Shown: positions 35,871 through 45,409, numbered from the stretch's first letter. The stretch is 64,000 bases of DNA from JAAELZ01 sp965223465 (GCA_965223465.1 OZ245025.1:1054001-1118000), one strand, 5' to 3'. A program made the numbers and translations. Notes: generated from the sequence alone by a model not told the origin.

Positions 35871-36404
35871 ATGCGAAAAATACATAAAACAAGCTTTGTC
35901 GTCGCTACCTTTATTGCTGGTTTCGTTGCTTTGTCAGGGTGCAGTAGCGGTGGCTCTACTTCTTCGAGTGGTTTGGGACTTGATGTTAGCGGTCAGTGGC
36001 GCGGTCAGCTTACTGAAAGGCGTACTGGGCGAAATGCAGGAACCGTATCACTTGTCATTCAGTCAAGTGCGAACTCAAACAACCTGAACCCACTTAGCGC
36101 GGGAGTCCAAACGGTAAATGGCTCGATTGCCTATGAAAATTTTTCTACCGAAGTATGCCCGATCGGGTCTATCGTGGGCGTAATAGAGGGTACCGTTTCG
36201 GGTAATGAGTTTGTTGCACACATGGACGAAGATGATTTTCTATTTACTCTAAGTGGGGTCATGACCGACACACGGCTAAGTGGCGATTGGAATGTTTATT
36301 TTGAATTTGAAGTAGTAACCGTCGACGAAGATGGAAACGAAGAAACTGCGGACGTTAATTGCACCAACTTTGGAACTTGGTCTGCCACGAAAATTGCTAC
36401 CTAG
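35871..36404 (+). CDS. Lipoprotein, unknown function (paralogue of 34837-35253)
   Basis: The 177-residue precursor has a lipoprotein signal with lipobox LSGC (Cys near residue 25) and a Ser/Gly-rich tether. The mature domain has the pattern LDVSGQWRGQL...VNGSIAY...GTVSG...LSGDWNVYFEFE...GTWSATK, parallel to the smaller lipoprotein upstream. Two Cys (VCPIG and VNCTNF) are present in this copy only. No catalytic motif is visible. It is convergent with tsaB, 42 bp apart. Confidence 0.72.
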   Translation: MRKIHKTSFVVATFIAGFVALSGCSSGGSTSSSGLGLDVSGQWRGQLTERRTGRNAGTVSLVIQSSANSNNLNPLSAGVQTVNGSIAYENFSTEVCPIGSIVGVIEGTVSGNEFVAHMDEDDFLFTLSGVMTDTRLSGDWNVYFEFEVVTVDEDGNEETADVNCTNFGTWSATKIAT

Positions 36405-36445
36405 CCAACACTTCAAGAAAACAAACTATCCTACGCCGAACATCA

Positions 36446-37120
36446 TTAGATATTAAGTTTCTTGCTAACCTTGGCAACCTGATCGCGAAGATATACCGGC
36501 TTAAGCTGTACCGCAGGCATCCAGTTTTCCCGGGGTACACCTATACCAAGTTTTAAATCATCTTTTGCCAGTGGAAAACGATTGCTCATGTAAGCTTCCA
36601 CACCAATTCGTTCAGATATAATATCAGCATAAGCGTCCCAACCACTTCCCACGCCATATACAGGCTCAGTGATCTTACCTAGCGAATTTGGGTCACAAAG
36701 CTGCAGTTGCCCCTCCAATACAACGGCTTCAGCTGTTTTTCTGAAACACCCCCAATAAATCTGCCCCATCCTGGCATCTATGGCTGCCAATATCGCATTA
36801 TTTGTACTATCCTTTACCCCATATGCCAAGCTTGATAAGGCATCTACGCCTACTACAGGTAGATCCGCAGCATACGCCAAGCCTTGTGTGACACCCATAC
36901 CAATACGAATACCCGTGAACGAACCCGGGCCAACATCATTGATAATGCCATCTAACCCAGTAAGTGCCAACCCGGCCTCACTCAATACTGCATCTACCAT
37001 CCCAAGGATAAGATTAGAATGCTGATTAGCTGCCAGCTGCTGTCGATCAATAATTTCTCCGTCTACGCATAGGGCGACCGAGCACATTTCTGTTACGGTA
37101 TCAATCGCCAGTACGCGCAT
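36446..37120 (-). CDS. tsaB: tRNA threonylcarbamoyladenosine biosynthesis protein TsaB
   Basis: TsaB is the ASKHA-fold partner of TsaD in making t6A at position 37 of ANN-decoding tRNAs. I use the ATG at 37120, which follows GGAGG with 7-nt spacing; a TTG one codon earlier is less likely. The ~224 residues show MRVLAIDTVTEMCSVAL, GPGSFTGIRIGMGVTQGLA (the family hallmark) and the TsaD-contacting first domain. The start codon overlaps the stop of the upstream helicase gene as TGATG, so the two are translationally coupled, as is common for yoaA-tsaB. Confidence 0.95.
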   Translation of the reverse strand: MRVLAIDTVTEMCSVALCVDGEIIDRQQLAANQHSNLILGMVDAVLSEAGLALTGLDGIINDVGPGSFTGIRIGMGVTQGLAYAADLPVVGVDALSSLAYGVKDSTNNAILAAIDARMGQIYWGCFRKTAEAVVLEGQLQLCDPNSLGKITEPVYGVGSGWDAYADIISERIGVEAYMSNRFPLAKDDLKLGIGVPRENWMPAVQLKPVYLRDQVAKVSKKLNI

Positions 37121-39066
37121 CAAGCAACCTCCTTACTCACCCTTGAGAAAAACCGCTTTACCTCCTCGATCTGATTTGTTCTTGGTATGGGAGGTAGCGC
37201 ATCTAGAAACTTTCTACCGTAACCTTTGGTTCTAATCCTTGCGTCGCACAGCATTAATACGCCTTTATCATACTCATCTCTGATTAGTCGCCCTGCACCC
37301 TGTTTAAGCGATATGATCGCGTCCGGCACCTGTATTTCAAAAAACGGTTTTCCACCTTCTTGCTCTAGTTTACGTAAACGAGCGCTCATCACGGGGTCAT
37401 TCGGTGGCGCGAAAGGCAATTTATCGATAATGACGCAAGACAAATCTTCACCCTGAATATCTACGCCTTCCCAAAATGATGCAGTTCCCAGTAAAACCGC
37501 ATGGTCTGCCTGCCTGAACTGATCTATTAACTCACCTCTCGGTGCCTGACCTTGCACAAACAGGTTCCATCCAGCGTAATCGCGCATTTTTTGCGCCGCA
37601 CGATGTAACATGGCATACGAGGTGAATAACATAAATGCCCTACCTTCACTGGCTTTCAGCACCGGCAAGCTCGCTTCAACCATGGCATCTACGAAACCGC
37701 GCGCACTTGGCTCTGGCAGTTGTTCAGGCAAATAAAGCAGCGCATGGTTGGCGTAATCGAACGGGCTGTCGTAACTAGCGGTATCTACTTCATCCAAGCC
37801 AAGATGTTGCAAATAATACGTAAAATCACGCCCTGCGGCCAAAGTGGCGGAAGTCAATATCGAGGTTTTACCAGACTGCGTTAGAATTTCACGCAAGTGT
37901 TGGCTTACCCTTAATGGGCTGGCGGTTAAGCGTGTATTAGATTTAGTCGTCTCAAACCAACAGACATACTCGCCCGCACGCGCGGCATGCGCCATCCAAT
38001 CCAGCAAAAAGCCCTGTAATTGCATCGCGCGCTCATGACACCGCTGCAAACCATCACCCGCAGTGGCTGCGCTGGAAAGCAGCGTCTCCATCTCCGCCAA
38101 AGCATCGAGCAACGAATTCATTGCAGATAAGCAAGCTGGATCTTCGACCAGGATATCGGCTGAGCCCCGGGTATGTTTAGTGACCGCCAAATGTAAAGGT
38201 TCAACGCAAGCTTGCAGCGTATTGACTACATCCGCCAGCGGCACACCGCTTTTTTCTTTGGCTTCTGTAACCACCACGTCTCGACATAATTCTCTAAGCT
38301 GATAGGTGGATACTGAAAAACCATAAAATCGCGTTGCAATATCAGGTAATTGGTGTGCCTCATCAAATACCACCACCTCATAATTGGGTAATAATTCGCC
38401 AAAACCTTCTTCTTTTAGGGTTACATCAGCAAAAAACAAATGATGATTGACCACCACGAGTTGCGCCTTGATCGCGCGCTGACGCGCTTTATTCACGTAA
38501 CAAGTTTTAAAGTCCGGGCAATCGTTACCCAAGCAATTCTCTGATGTCGAAGTTACCTGTCGCCAGATGGCATCTTGCTCGTCTAATTCAGAGACCTCAG
38601 CGATTTCACCATCGCTGGTCATGGCCGCCCAGTTTTCCAACAATATGCGCTTTTCTGCAGCTCCTTTTTGGTATTTCAGATTAGGGTCTTGTGCTAATTG
38701 TTTAAGCCGAAACAAACATAAATAATTGGCCCTTCCTTTGAGTAGTGCAATGTCAGGAGAAACACCCAAAATATCGCGTACTATCGGTAAATCTCTGAAA
38801 AATAGCTGGTCTTGTAAGTGCCTTGTTCCTGTGGAAATAACCACTTGACGCCCAGAGAGAATGGTGGGTACTAAATAAGCAAACGTTTTTCCCGTTCCAG
38901 TGCCTGATTCCGCTACCAATACGCCACCTGAGTCGACAATACGCGCAACATCTCCGGTAAAAGATTGCTGACTGGACCTAGGATTAAAATTGGGCAATGC
39001 TCTGGAGAATACACCGTCGTCTCCAAGAGCATCCATGCATTTTTCTGCTAGGCTAGACTGAGACAT
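37120..39066 (-). CDS. ATP-dependent DNA helicase, DinG/YoaA family
   Basis: A 648-residue XPD-like superfamily 2 helicase that unwinds DNA 5'-3'. Walker A ESGTGTGKTFAYL lies at about residues 54-66 and the DEAH box VVFDEAHQLP at about 238. Iron-sulfur cysteines are seen as YLCLF, then NCLGNDCPDFKTCY. C-terminal motifs V/VI include GTASFWEGVDI and QGAGRLIRD. Its position upstream of tsaB matches YoaA rather than DinG proper. YoaA acts with the HolC clamp-loader subunit in repair in E. coli. Its ATG is immediately next to the rfbD stop. Confidence 0.93.
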   Translation of the reverse strand: MSQSSLAEKCMDALGDDGVFSRALPNFNPRSSQQSFTGDVARIVDSGGVLVAESGTGTGKTFAYLVPTILSGRQVVISTGTRHLQDQLFFRDLPIVRDILGVSPDIALLKGRANYLCLFRLKQLAQDPNLKYQKGAAEKRILLENWAAMTSDGEIAEVSELDEQDAIWRQVTSTSENCLGNDCPDFKTCYVNKARQRAIKAQLVVVNHHLFFADVTLKEEGFGELLPNYEVVVFDEAHQLPDIATRFYGFSVSTYQLRELCRDVVVTEAKEKSGVPLADVVNTLQACVEPLHLAVTKHTRGSADILVEDPACLSAMNSLLDALAEMETLLSSAATAGDGLQRCHERAMQLQGFLLDWMAHAARAGEYVCWFETTKSNTRLTASPLRVSQHLREILTQSGKTSILTSATLAAGRDFTYYLQHLGLDEVDTASYDSPFDYANHALLYLPEQLPEPSARGFVDAMVEASLPVLKASEGRAFMLFTSYAMLHRAAQKMRDYAGWNLFVQGQAPRGELIDQFRQADHAVLLGTASFWEGVDIQGEDLSCVIIDKLPFAPPNDPVMSARLRKLEQEGGKPFFEIQVPDAIISLKQGAGRLIRDEYDKGVLMLCDARIRTKGYGRKFLDALPPIPRTNQIEEVKRFFSRVSKEVA

Positions 39067-39921
39067 TTAACCAGCCAAAGTGTCGGCCAGTGATTTCTTC
39101 CAATTAGGCAGTCGCACACCAAACTCGTTTTGCAGTTTCTCATTGGAAAGCACGGAGTATTTGGGCCTGGGCGCGGGTGTTGGATAATCTTCAGTGGTAA
39201 TCGAATGCAGGCGTACTGAAGAAGCAGTGAGCGCGAATATTTCTGCCGCAAAATCATACCAGCTAGCTACGCCTGAACCGGTTGCATGGTAAATGCCCGA
39301 CACCTGATCAAGTATTTCCAGTGAGGTCTGCTCGATAATCGAAACCGTTGCCAACGCCAAGTCAGCGGCCAGAGTGGGTGAACCAAGCTGATCATTCACC
39401 ACGCTTAGGCTGTCTTTTTCCTTGGCCAGTCGCAACATGGTATTCATAAAGTTGGCGCCTTCTTTGGCGTAAACCCAGGCCGTACGCAGAATAATTGCGC
39501 GCGGATAAGCTGCTAGTACTGCCTGCTCTCCTGCTAGCTTAGTGATGCCATATACGCTTTTAGGGTTAGGCGTGTCGCTTTCCAGATAAGGCTCACTCGC
39601 AGTTCCATCAAACACATAGTCCGTAGAATAGTGGATGAACCCACATTTTAGCTGTGCACACACTATCGCCATCGCCTCTGGCGCAAGATGATTAATCGCA
39701 TCTGCAAGTTGGGGCTCAGTTTCCGCTCTATCGACTGCGGTATACGCCGATGCATTGATGACCCAATCAGGTTTATTGTCCAAAATCACGGATGCAATTT
39801 GACCGGTTTGAACCAAATCGAGCTCTTGCTGATCGAGCCCAATCAGCTCGTGATTCGAACCTAGCAAGCACATCAAACTACTGCCCACCTGACCGAGTTT
39901 ACCGAAAATAACTATCCGCAT
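39067..39921 (-). CDS. rfbD: dTDP-4-dehydrorhamnose reductase
   Basis: RmlD performs the last step of dTDP-L-rhamnose synthesis, reducing dTDP-4-dehydro-6-deoxy-L-mannose with NAD(P)H. The 284 residues show GKLGQVGSSL at the N-terminus, the family motif INASAYTAVDRAETE at about 75-89, STDYVFDGT and the Tyr-x3-Lys pair in YGITKLAGE. It follows rfbC by 70 bp. The first two genes of the pathway (rfbA and rfbB) are not in the window, so rhamnose synthesis is split. It abuts the helicase gene without a gap. Confidence 0.94.
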   Translation of the reverse strand: MRIVIFGKLGQVGSSLMCLLGSNHELIGLDQQELDLVQTGQIASVILDNKPDWVINASAYTAVDRAETEPQLADAINHLAPEAMAIVCAQLKCGFIHYSTDYVFDGTASEPYLESDTPNPKSVYGITKLAGEQAVLAAYPRAIILRTAWVYAKEGANFMNTMLRLAKEKDSLSVVNDQLGSPTLAADLALATVSIIEQTSLEILDQVSGIYHATGSGVASWYDFAAEIFALTASSVRLHSITTEDYPTPAPRPKYSVLSNEKLQNEFGVRLPNWKKSLADTLAG

Positions 39922-39991
39922 ATGACTAAGCGTACCTTATCTGGTTAATCGACACTAACTAATCACTGAGACGAATTAAATTTCCAAACAG

Positions 39992-40534
39992 CTAGGTCGG
40001 AATCTTAACTTCTGCTAAGCGCGGCGCATGCGAATCTTTGTCTGACACAATCGGGCTACGCACACGCCAATCTATCCCAATATCTGGATCATCCCAGGCG
40101 ATACCGACTTCGTCTTCGGGCTTGTACAAAGCCGTGCATTTGTAGGACACGTCTGCAATCTCCGACAGGGTTGAAAAGCCGTGCGCAAACCCAGGAGGAA
40201 TATATAACTGCAGCCTGTTTTCATCATTCAACTCAAGACCAAACCATTGTCCAAAGGTCGGTGAATCGGGGCGAATATCCACCGCCACATCGTAAATAGC
40301 GCCACTTAATACGCGAACGAGCTTACCTTGCCACTGGGGGTATTGGTAGTGCAAGCCTCTAAGCACCCCTTGACTTGATCTGGAATGATTGTCTTGCACA
40401 AAATTTGAAGGCAGCCCCGCTTGCTCAAAGTGCTCCTGATGATAGGTTTCCATGAAAAACCCGCGCGCATCTCCAAAGATACGGTTTTTAACAATCACGA
40501 CACCAGATAAAGGGGTTTTGGTAACTTCTATCAC
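39992..40534 (-). CDS. rfbC: dTDP-4-dehydrorhamnose 3,5-epimerase
   Basis: RmlC is a cupin-fold enzyme that inverts C3 and C5 of dTDP-4-dehydro-6-deoxyglucose. The 180 residues carry FMETYHQEHFEQAGL, FVQDNHSRS, the catalytic His region LRGLHYQYPQWQGKLVRV, YDVAVDIRPDSPTFG and PPGFAHGFSTLS. Length and motifs are normal. It is paired with rfbD for L-rhamnose, which may serve the surface glycan or LPS; the genes lie about 11 kb from the glycan island. Confidence 0.95.
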   Translation of the reverse strand: MIEVTKTPLSGVVIVKNRIFGDARGFFMETYHQEHFEQAGLPSNFVQDNHSRSSQGVLRGLHYQYPQWQGKLVRVLSGAIYDVAVDIRPDSPTFGQWFGLELNDENRLQLYIPPGFAHGFSTLSEIADVSYKCTALYKPEDEVGIAWDDPDIGIDWRVRSPIVSDKDSHAPRLAEVKIPT

Positions 40535-40577
40535 TCGATTGAATCTATACTTAATAAGGATTCAATTTTACCGCAGT

Positions 40578-41852
40578 TTAAACAGCGCTAATCGCCTTAA
40601 TTTTGGTTAGATAAGCCGCTTTCATTGCTCGCTCAAACGCTTCATTACTGGCATAAGCTTGGGTGCCAAAAACTGGCTGCCATAACGCAGCCGGTTCCAT
40701 ACATAAATAGAAAAACACGTCTTGATGCCAGTCTTCCAAGCAGGCATAAAGGTTTTTGAACAAGCTGGTTTTTATTTCATCAGGGTAGGAAAACTTGCCT
40801 GCAACCTGCTGCAAGGGCATTTGTAAGATTTTGCTGTAAAATTTCCGCGCCCGAATGGTACGCATTATATCTTTGGTATAGGTAAGTGAGCCCATAGAGA
40901 CCATTGCTACTTCACGGGCTTTGAAATGACGCAGCAATCGCTTGGCGATACTGGCATATGCCTGATCTGAATTTTCGTACCAGATCATGGGATGAAAATG
41001 AAACCCCACTAAACGACCTTTGTCCGCGACGCGACGCGCGCACCGAATACGATCTTTTAGATCCGCTGTTTGGTGCTCTTCGTAATCTATAATCTCTTGT
41101 GGATTGAGTGACCAGGTGCAAATAATATTTGCAGGAAAACCGTGCTCTAATAGCCAGGCAATATTCTTAGACTTGGTTTTAAATTCCAAAATAACATTGG
41201 GGTGCTTTTCAGCAAATTCACACAACGCGACCAAATTCCCATTGTGATTACCCCACATCAAGGAATCAGACGATTGGCCAGTGCCAATATGGTATGTTTG
41301 TGCGGGATCAAGCACGAGATTGCTTAATTTCTCCGCAAAAGCAATATCGAAACGAACTTCGTTTTCATGATAAAACGACTGAATACTGCAATAACTGCAA
41401 TCAAAACCACAGCGCTCAACCGAATCTAGGGTTAACAAATTACAACAACGTGTTTTTTCCGAAGCGACCGGACAATACCCCAGCCCAAGCGATGGCTTAG
41501 CTTGATTGACCAATTTTGGTTTAATCGCTTTGGGTTTATCAACCGTAGAAAAACCCATGTAACGCTTGGGTTTGGACTGGACCGCTCCATAGCGCGCCTG
41601 AATTTCTGTTATTAGTTTTTTCTTTTCTGCAATTTCAAACGGCCAAATTTGCACAATATCTAATTCTTTCCACATCAACAAGTCATTGCTGATGACACAC
41701 AACTGGTGCAGTTCCTGTTGGCTAAATTTGAAAACAAATGCCTGCTCTTTAAGAAAAATGCGTTCGCGCTCGGGTAGCTTTTCATATTGTGCGGTCGCAG
41801 AAACCCGCGCAAACTTTTCTTCGTAATCGAACTTGGTTTTAACCGTCATCAA
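40578..41852 (-). CDS. Radical SAM protein, spore photoproduct lyase-like
   Basis: The 424-residue protein has the radical-SAM cluster motif CGFDCSYC (C-x3-C-x2-C) near residues 149-156, preceded by CCNLLTLDSVER. Other SPL-like features are KPRYMGFSTV-type N-terminal text, FEFKTKSKNI-like strand ILEFKTKSKN, WSLNPQEIIDYEE and GRLVGFHFHPM. Spore photoproduct lyase repairs UV-made 5-thyminyl-5,6-dihydrothymine in spore DNA; non-sporulating bacteria carry related proteins of untested function. It stands alone upstream of rfbC. The family is clear; the substrate is not. Confidence 0.82.
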   Translation of the reverse strand: MMTVKTKFDYEEKFARVSATAQYEKLPERERIFLKEQAFVFKFSQQELHQLCVISNDLLMWKELDIVQIWPFEIAEKKKLITEIQARYGAVQSKPKRYMGFSTVDKPKAIKPKLVNQAKPSLGLGYCPVASEKTRCCNLLTLDSVERCGFDCSYCSIQSFYHENEVRFDIAFAEKLSNLVLDPAQTYHIGTGQSSDSLMWGNHNGNLVALCEFAEKHPNVILEFKTKSKNIAWLLEHGFPANIICTWSLNPQEIIDYEEHQTADLKDRIRCARRVADKGRLVGFHFHPMIWYENSDQAYASIAKRLLRHFKAREVAMVSMGSLTYTKDIMRTIRARKFYSKILQMPLQQVAGKFSYPDEIKTSLFKNLYACLEDWHQDVFFYLCMEPAALWQPVFGTQAYASNEAFERAMKAAYLTKIKAISAV

Positions 41853-41896
41853 TTTGATTCAATCGTTAAACACTGCTTAGTTTACGTCATCAAACA

Positions 41897-41923
41897 TAAA
41901 AAAGGCCTGACAATCGTCAGGCC
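41897..41923 (-). terminator. Rho-independent terminator after the DUF302-like gene
   Basis: Read leftward, GGCCTGAC and GTCAGGCC form a perfect 8-bp stem with a 4-nt loop, followed by TTTTTT. It lies about 27 bp after the stop codon at 41950. Confidence 0.92.
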
Positions 41924-41949
41924 AGCTGATGGGGTAGAAATTGGGGTTT

Positions 41950-42540
41950 TTAGAAAAAATCGCCCGCTGCACCGCTAGACATAATTTTCTGAATAGTTTC
42001 CTTAACTTTTAACGCCTCGGCTTTTAACTCTGCGGGTAATTCTGCTCCCCCGTGGATCATCAAATCCATATTGAGTGAAAACAAGCGATGCTGCCCATCC
42101 TTTCCTTCAACCAGTGCGATGCGACAGGGTAAGTAAGCTGAAAACGCGTCTGTATACTCGACCATTTTCATCGCGGTGGCAGGATCACAAAACTGGAATA
42201 TCTTTAGGAAACGCTGTTCCTCACCCGATTGCAGTGCGACTTGCTCAGACAAGGGTTGCTCACCAACGGCCATGATATTCAAATCATTGGCAATAATTTT
42301 CATGGCCTCTTCCGCATCAGCCGGACTCACACCCTCTTCCAACGGAACCACCCATACCGTGGCATCAGCTGAATTACCCGTCGCTTTTAAGGTTTCCCAC
42401 ATGCCTAAATAAGTTGACTTGAATTTCTCATCGAATTGACCGATGACATTAAAATCACGACTATATTTTTGATAACCATAGACCATTCCAATAATGGCTA
42501 GCAGACCAATAATGGCCAATACATTTCTAATAAAACCCAT
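41950..42540 (-). CDS. DUF302-like membrane-anchored protein
   Basis: The 196-residue protein has one N-terminal membrane segment (about residues 5-23), likely an uncleaved anchor. The periplasmic part includes NIMAVGEQPLSEQVALQSGEEQRFLKIFQFCDPATAMKMV and AYLPCRIALVEG. This is the DUF302 pattern: a conserved Cys-Asp and a late Pro-Cys-Arg-Ile strand. The family's biochemical role is not settled. It is transcribed alone, with a terminator downstream, next to pyrF. Confidence 0.75.
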   Translation of the reverse strand: MGFIRNVLAIIGLLAIIGMVYGYQKYSRDFNVIGQFDEKFKSTYLGMWETLKATGNSADATVWVVPLEEGVSPADAEEAMKIIANDLNIMAVGEQPLSEQVALQSGEEQRFLKIFQFCDPATAMKMVEYTDAFSAYLPCRIALVEGKDGQHRLFSLNMDLMIHGGAELPAELKAEALKVKETIQKIMSSGAAGDFF

Positions 42541-42660
42541 CTATTTCTCCCGAATATGTTTTTGATACAACCTTACAGGCAATTGACAATCGTTTTGAGC
42601 ATATACATTATTTGGTAATATTCTAATATACCTTGGATAGAATTAAAAGCCTGTAATGGA

Positions 42661-43482
42661 TCAAATAATTTGATTGCGCAATTGATTAATTTCGAAATTA
42701 AGTTGATTTGCCGCCTTCCCGGCGGCAGCGGCATATTCCGCTCCTTCACTCGCATAAATAATACCGCGCGAGGAATTTATGATGAGCCCCGTTCCATTTT
42801 TGTCTAAACCAAGCTCCAACACTGCCTGTAACCCCCCGCCTTGCGCGCCCACGCCTGGTACCAATAATGGAATATCACCAACAATTTCACGTATCTGTTT
42901 GATTTCCTCGGGGTAAGTTGCACCGACTACCAGCATCACGTTTTTATGGGAATTCCATTTACGCGCACTGGTTGCCACGTGATGGGCCAGAGCCTGTCCA
43001 TCACATTGTAACGCTTGAAACTCAGCGCTCCCTTGGTTAGATGTGCGACATAATATTACAACCCCTTTATCAGCATACTCCAGATAAGGCACGAGGGTGT
43101 CTCCGCCCATATAGGGGTTCACGGTGACCGCATCTGCCCCATATCGCACAAAAGCCTCTTTTGCATACATTTGAGCGGTCGCACCTATATCTCCTCGTTT
43201 GGCATCCAATATCACGAGATGATCCGGATAATTATCCTGAATATATGTGATCGTCTTTTCTAATTGCACTTCAGCACCCACCGCCGAGTAGTACGCTATT
43301 TGCGGTTTAAAGCAACAACAATACGCTGCTGTGTGGTCGATAATCTGTTGGTTAAAGGCAAATATAGGCTCGTCTTGATCGCTTAATATTGCAGGGATTT
43401 TTTGTAAATCTGGATCAAGCCCGATGCAAAGTAAAGACTCGTTTTTCTGCCAAGCATTTTTTAGTTTATGGTGAAAGGACAT
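42661..43482 (-). CDS. pyrF: Orotidine 5'-phosphate decarboxylase (subfamily 2)
   Basis: PyrF makes UMP from OMP, the last step of de novo pyrimidine synthesis. The 273 residues are longer than the E. coli-type enzyme and fit the second bacterial subfamily. CIGLDPDL near the N-terminus, the catalytic DAKRGDIGATAQMY at about 93-106, AVTVNPYMGGDTL and the phosphate-site VPGVGAQGG and NSSRGI are all present. It lies 20 bp downstream of truD in the same direction, so they are probably co-transcribed. Confidence 0.95.
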   Translation of the reverse strand: MSFHHKLKNAWQKNESLLCIGLDPDLQKIPAILSDQDEPIFAFNQQIIDHTAAYCCCFKPQIAYYSAVGAEVQLEKTITYIQDNYPDHLVILDAKRGDIGATAQMYAKEAFVRYGADAVTVNPYMGGDTLVPYLEYADKGVVILCRTSNQGSAEFQALQCDGQALAHHVATSARKWNSHKNVMLVVGATYPEEIKQIREIVGDIPLLVPGVGAQGGGLQAVLELGLDKNGTGLIINSSRGIIYASEGAEYAAAAGKAANQLNFEINQLRNQII

Positions 43483-43502
43483 CTAGCGTGAACGTAAATT
43501 TA

Positions 43503-44543
43503 TTAAGTGTTGATTGTAAGCAATTCACGTAAAACAGTGGTTGCAAAACCACCCTTAAGTAAACGAAAGTTGAGTTTTAATACGTCATCACTTAGCCATT
43601 CATATTCCAAATTGTGCGCAATCAGCCGTGTAGCACGACGCTTCTGGCGTAAACCAAATAGCGCTAAGCCTTCAGTAAAATTTGGATAGGCTTCCAATAA
43701 ATCGAGTTCTAGCGCGCGTGCCTCATCAGAACTTACCAGCTTTCCTTTACCCCAAAGTGGTGCAGAGAGGTGGATATCAAATTCATCAAGTCGACCCATT
43801 ATTTTTTCATCCACGCATTGCGGTTTAAAAAAACTATTGCTGCCTGATAGCATCATGACATCACCTTTAATCGGTTTGTTCCATATGCCCCGTTTGACCC
43901 TTTCAGACAGCACCTGATTAAACAAAAATGCACGCGCCGCAGATAGAAATAGCCCCCGTTGATGACGATCCGGCTTAAGCTCATGATTAAATAGTGCCCG
44001 TGCCTTTTCAATATTCTGACCCAGTCTGCCAAACCGTTGTTCGCCAAAATAATTCGGCACACCTTGTTGACGAATACGCTGGATGGCTTGTTCGGCACCA
44101 ATTTGATCACTGACGTCACGTACAATAATTTGAAAATCATTATGCTGATGTACGCCGCGTTTTAGTTTGACATGATGGCGCACTGAATGAAGGACATGTG
44201 CATTTCCCAAATCTAAGGACTGAAACGCTATCGACTGGTTTGTGAGCACGCTAAACCACTGGCTGGTAACCGCTAGTTTATCTTTCAGGCCAGCATAGCC
44301 CACGTCCTTTAAAGGAATACCCAACTGGCGCGCGAGTGCGCGTGCAATATCCTGGGTATTCTGCTGCGTTTTTTGTACATACATCCAAACGTGCTCACCC
44401 TCATCAGCCGGCTCAAAACCGAGTTTTTCTTGCACCATAAAATCTTCAGGTATTACCTTGATGTTGCCGGTACATCGGTGCTGTTCAACATACGCCCATT
44501 CAGGTAAATTTGACGAAATTAAAAGCTTGGATTTTGTAGACAC
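43503..44543 (-). CDS. truD: tRNA pseudouridine(13) synthase TruD
   Basis: TruD isomerises U13 of tRNA-Glu to pseudouridine. The 346 residues show the N-terminal VIPEDFMVQEKLGFEPAD, the catalytic Asp motif DVGYAGLKDKLAVTSQWFS near residues 76-94 and the TruD-specific insertion. The family stretch GVPNYFGEQRFG and an F-type C-terminus also fit. It is upstream of pyrF and divergent from a sulfurtransferase gene. Confidence 0.96.
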   Translation of the reverse strand: MSTKSKLLISSNLPEWAYVEQHRCTGNIKVIPEDFMVQEKLGFEPADEGEHVWMYVQKTQQNTQDIARALARQLGIPLKDVGYAGLKDKLAVTSQWFSVLTNQSIAFQSLDLGNAHVLHSVRHHVKLKRGVHQHNDFQIIVRDVSDQIGAEQAIQRIRQQGVPNYFGEQRFGRLGQNIEKARALFNHELKPDRHQRGLFLSAARAFLFNQVLSERVKRGIWNKPIKGDVMMLSGSNSFFKPQCVDEKIMGRLDEFDIHLSAPLWGKGKLVSSDEARALELDLLEAYPNFTEGLALFGLRQKRRATRLIAHNLEYEWLSDDVLKLNFRLLKGGFATTVLRELLTINT

Positions 44544-44599
44544 TTATAGCACGACGCAGAGATCTTGCGCCTAATTGTAATCTAATAGTACTGACTTCT

Positions 44600-45409
44600 A
44601 TGCAACAAACAGGATTTTTGATCGAAGCTGCTACAGCAGCACCACTAGTCGACGCGCGCCAATTTTTGATTATTGATTTATCCAAAGCAGAGAACTACCA
44701 ACGCCATCATCTTCCCGGGGCCATTTACCTGGATTATCAGCATATTGTACATGGCATGCTACCGGCCCCAGGCGGCATACCGTCAGTCGAGCGCCTTCAA
44801 GCTCTATTTAATGCGCTTGGGCTCACTCCTGACACCCAAGTTTTGGTATATGATGATGAAGGAAATGGCAAAGCCAGTCGCTTTATCTGGACATTGGATA
44901 TCGTTGGTCACTCCCACTATAAACTATTAAATGGCGGTATCTATGCCTGGGTAAACGCCGGCTTACCTATCAGCCATGAAATCCATCGCCCACAGCTTGC
45001 ACAAGCAGTCCTGGCTATGCGCACTGAACCCGTCGCAGATAAAGAATATGTGCTCAGCGTTTTGCAAAGCGACCATCATATTTTATTGGATACACGCAGC
45101 GAAGCAGAATATACCGGGCAACGCGCGGGCGGCTTACGTGGCGGTCATATCCCCGGCGCGGTTCATTTTGACTGGCTAGATGCTATTGATCGTCAAAACG
45201 ATTTTCGACTCTTTCCGAATGAGACACTCCAATCCAGATTCGATCAACTGGGCGTAAGCAAAGACAAAGAAATCATCACCTATTGCCAAACCCATCATCG
45301 CGCATCACATACTTATGTTGCACTTAAACTTCTGGGTTACAAACAGGTTAAAGGTTATGCAGGTTCCTGGGCCGAATGGGGGAATGATCCTAACCTGCCG
45401 ATTGAGTAG
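44600..45409 (+). CDS. Thiosulfate/3-mercaptopyruvate sulfurtransferase (two rhodanese domains)
   Basis: A 269-residue protein of two rhodanese domains. The first, inactive one (about 15-130) contains YDDEGNGKASRFIW. The second (about 150-269) ends with the active loop YCQTHHRASHTY, whose Cys would carry the persulfide, and WAEWGND. The loop CQTHHRAS differs from both the rhodanese CRKGVT and the SseA CGSGVT consensus, so donor preference cannot be told. The enzyme is cytoplasmic and stands divergent from truD. Confidence 0.9.
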   Translation: MQQTGFLIEAATAAPLVDARQFLIIDLSKAENYQRHHLPGAIYLDYQHIVHGMLPAPGGIPSVERLQALFNALGLTPDTQVLVYDDEGNGKASRFIWTLDIVGHSHYKLLNGGIYAWVNAGLPISHEIHRPQLAQAVLAMRTEPVADKEYVLSVLQSDHHILLDTRSEAEYTGQRAGGLRGGHIPGAVHFDWLDAIDRQNDFRLFPNETLQSRFDQLGVSKDKEIITYCQTHHRASHTYVALKLLGYKQVKGYAGSWAEWGNDPNLPIE

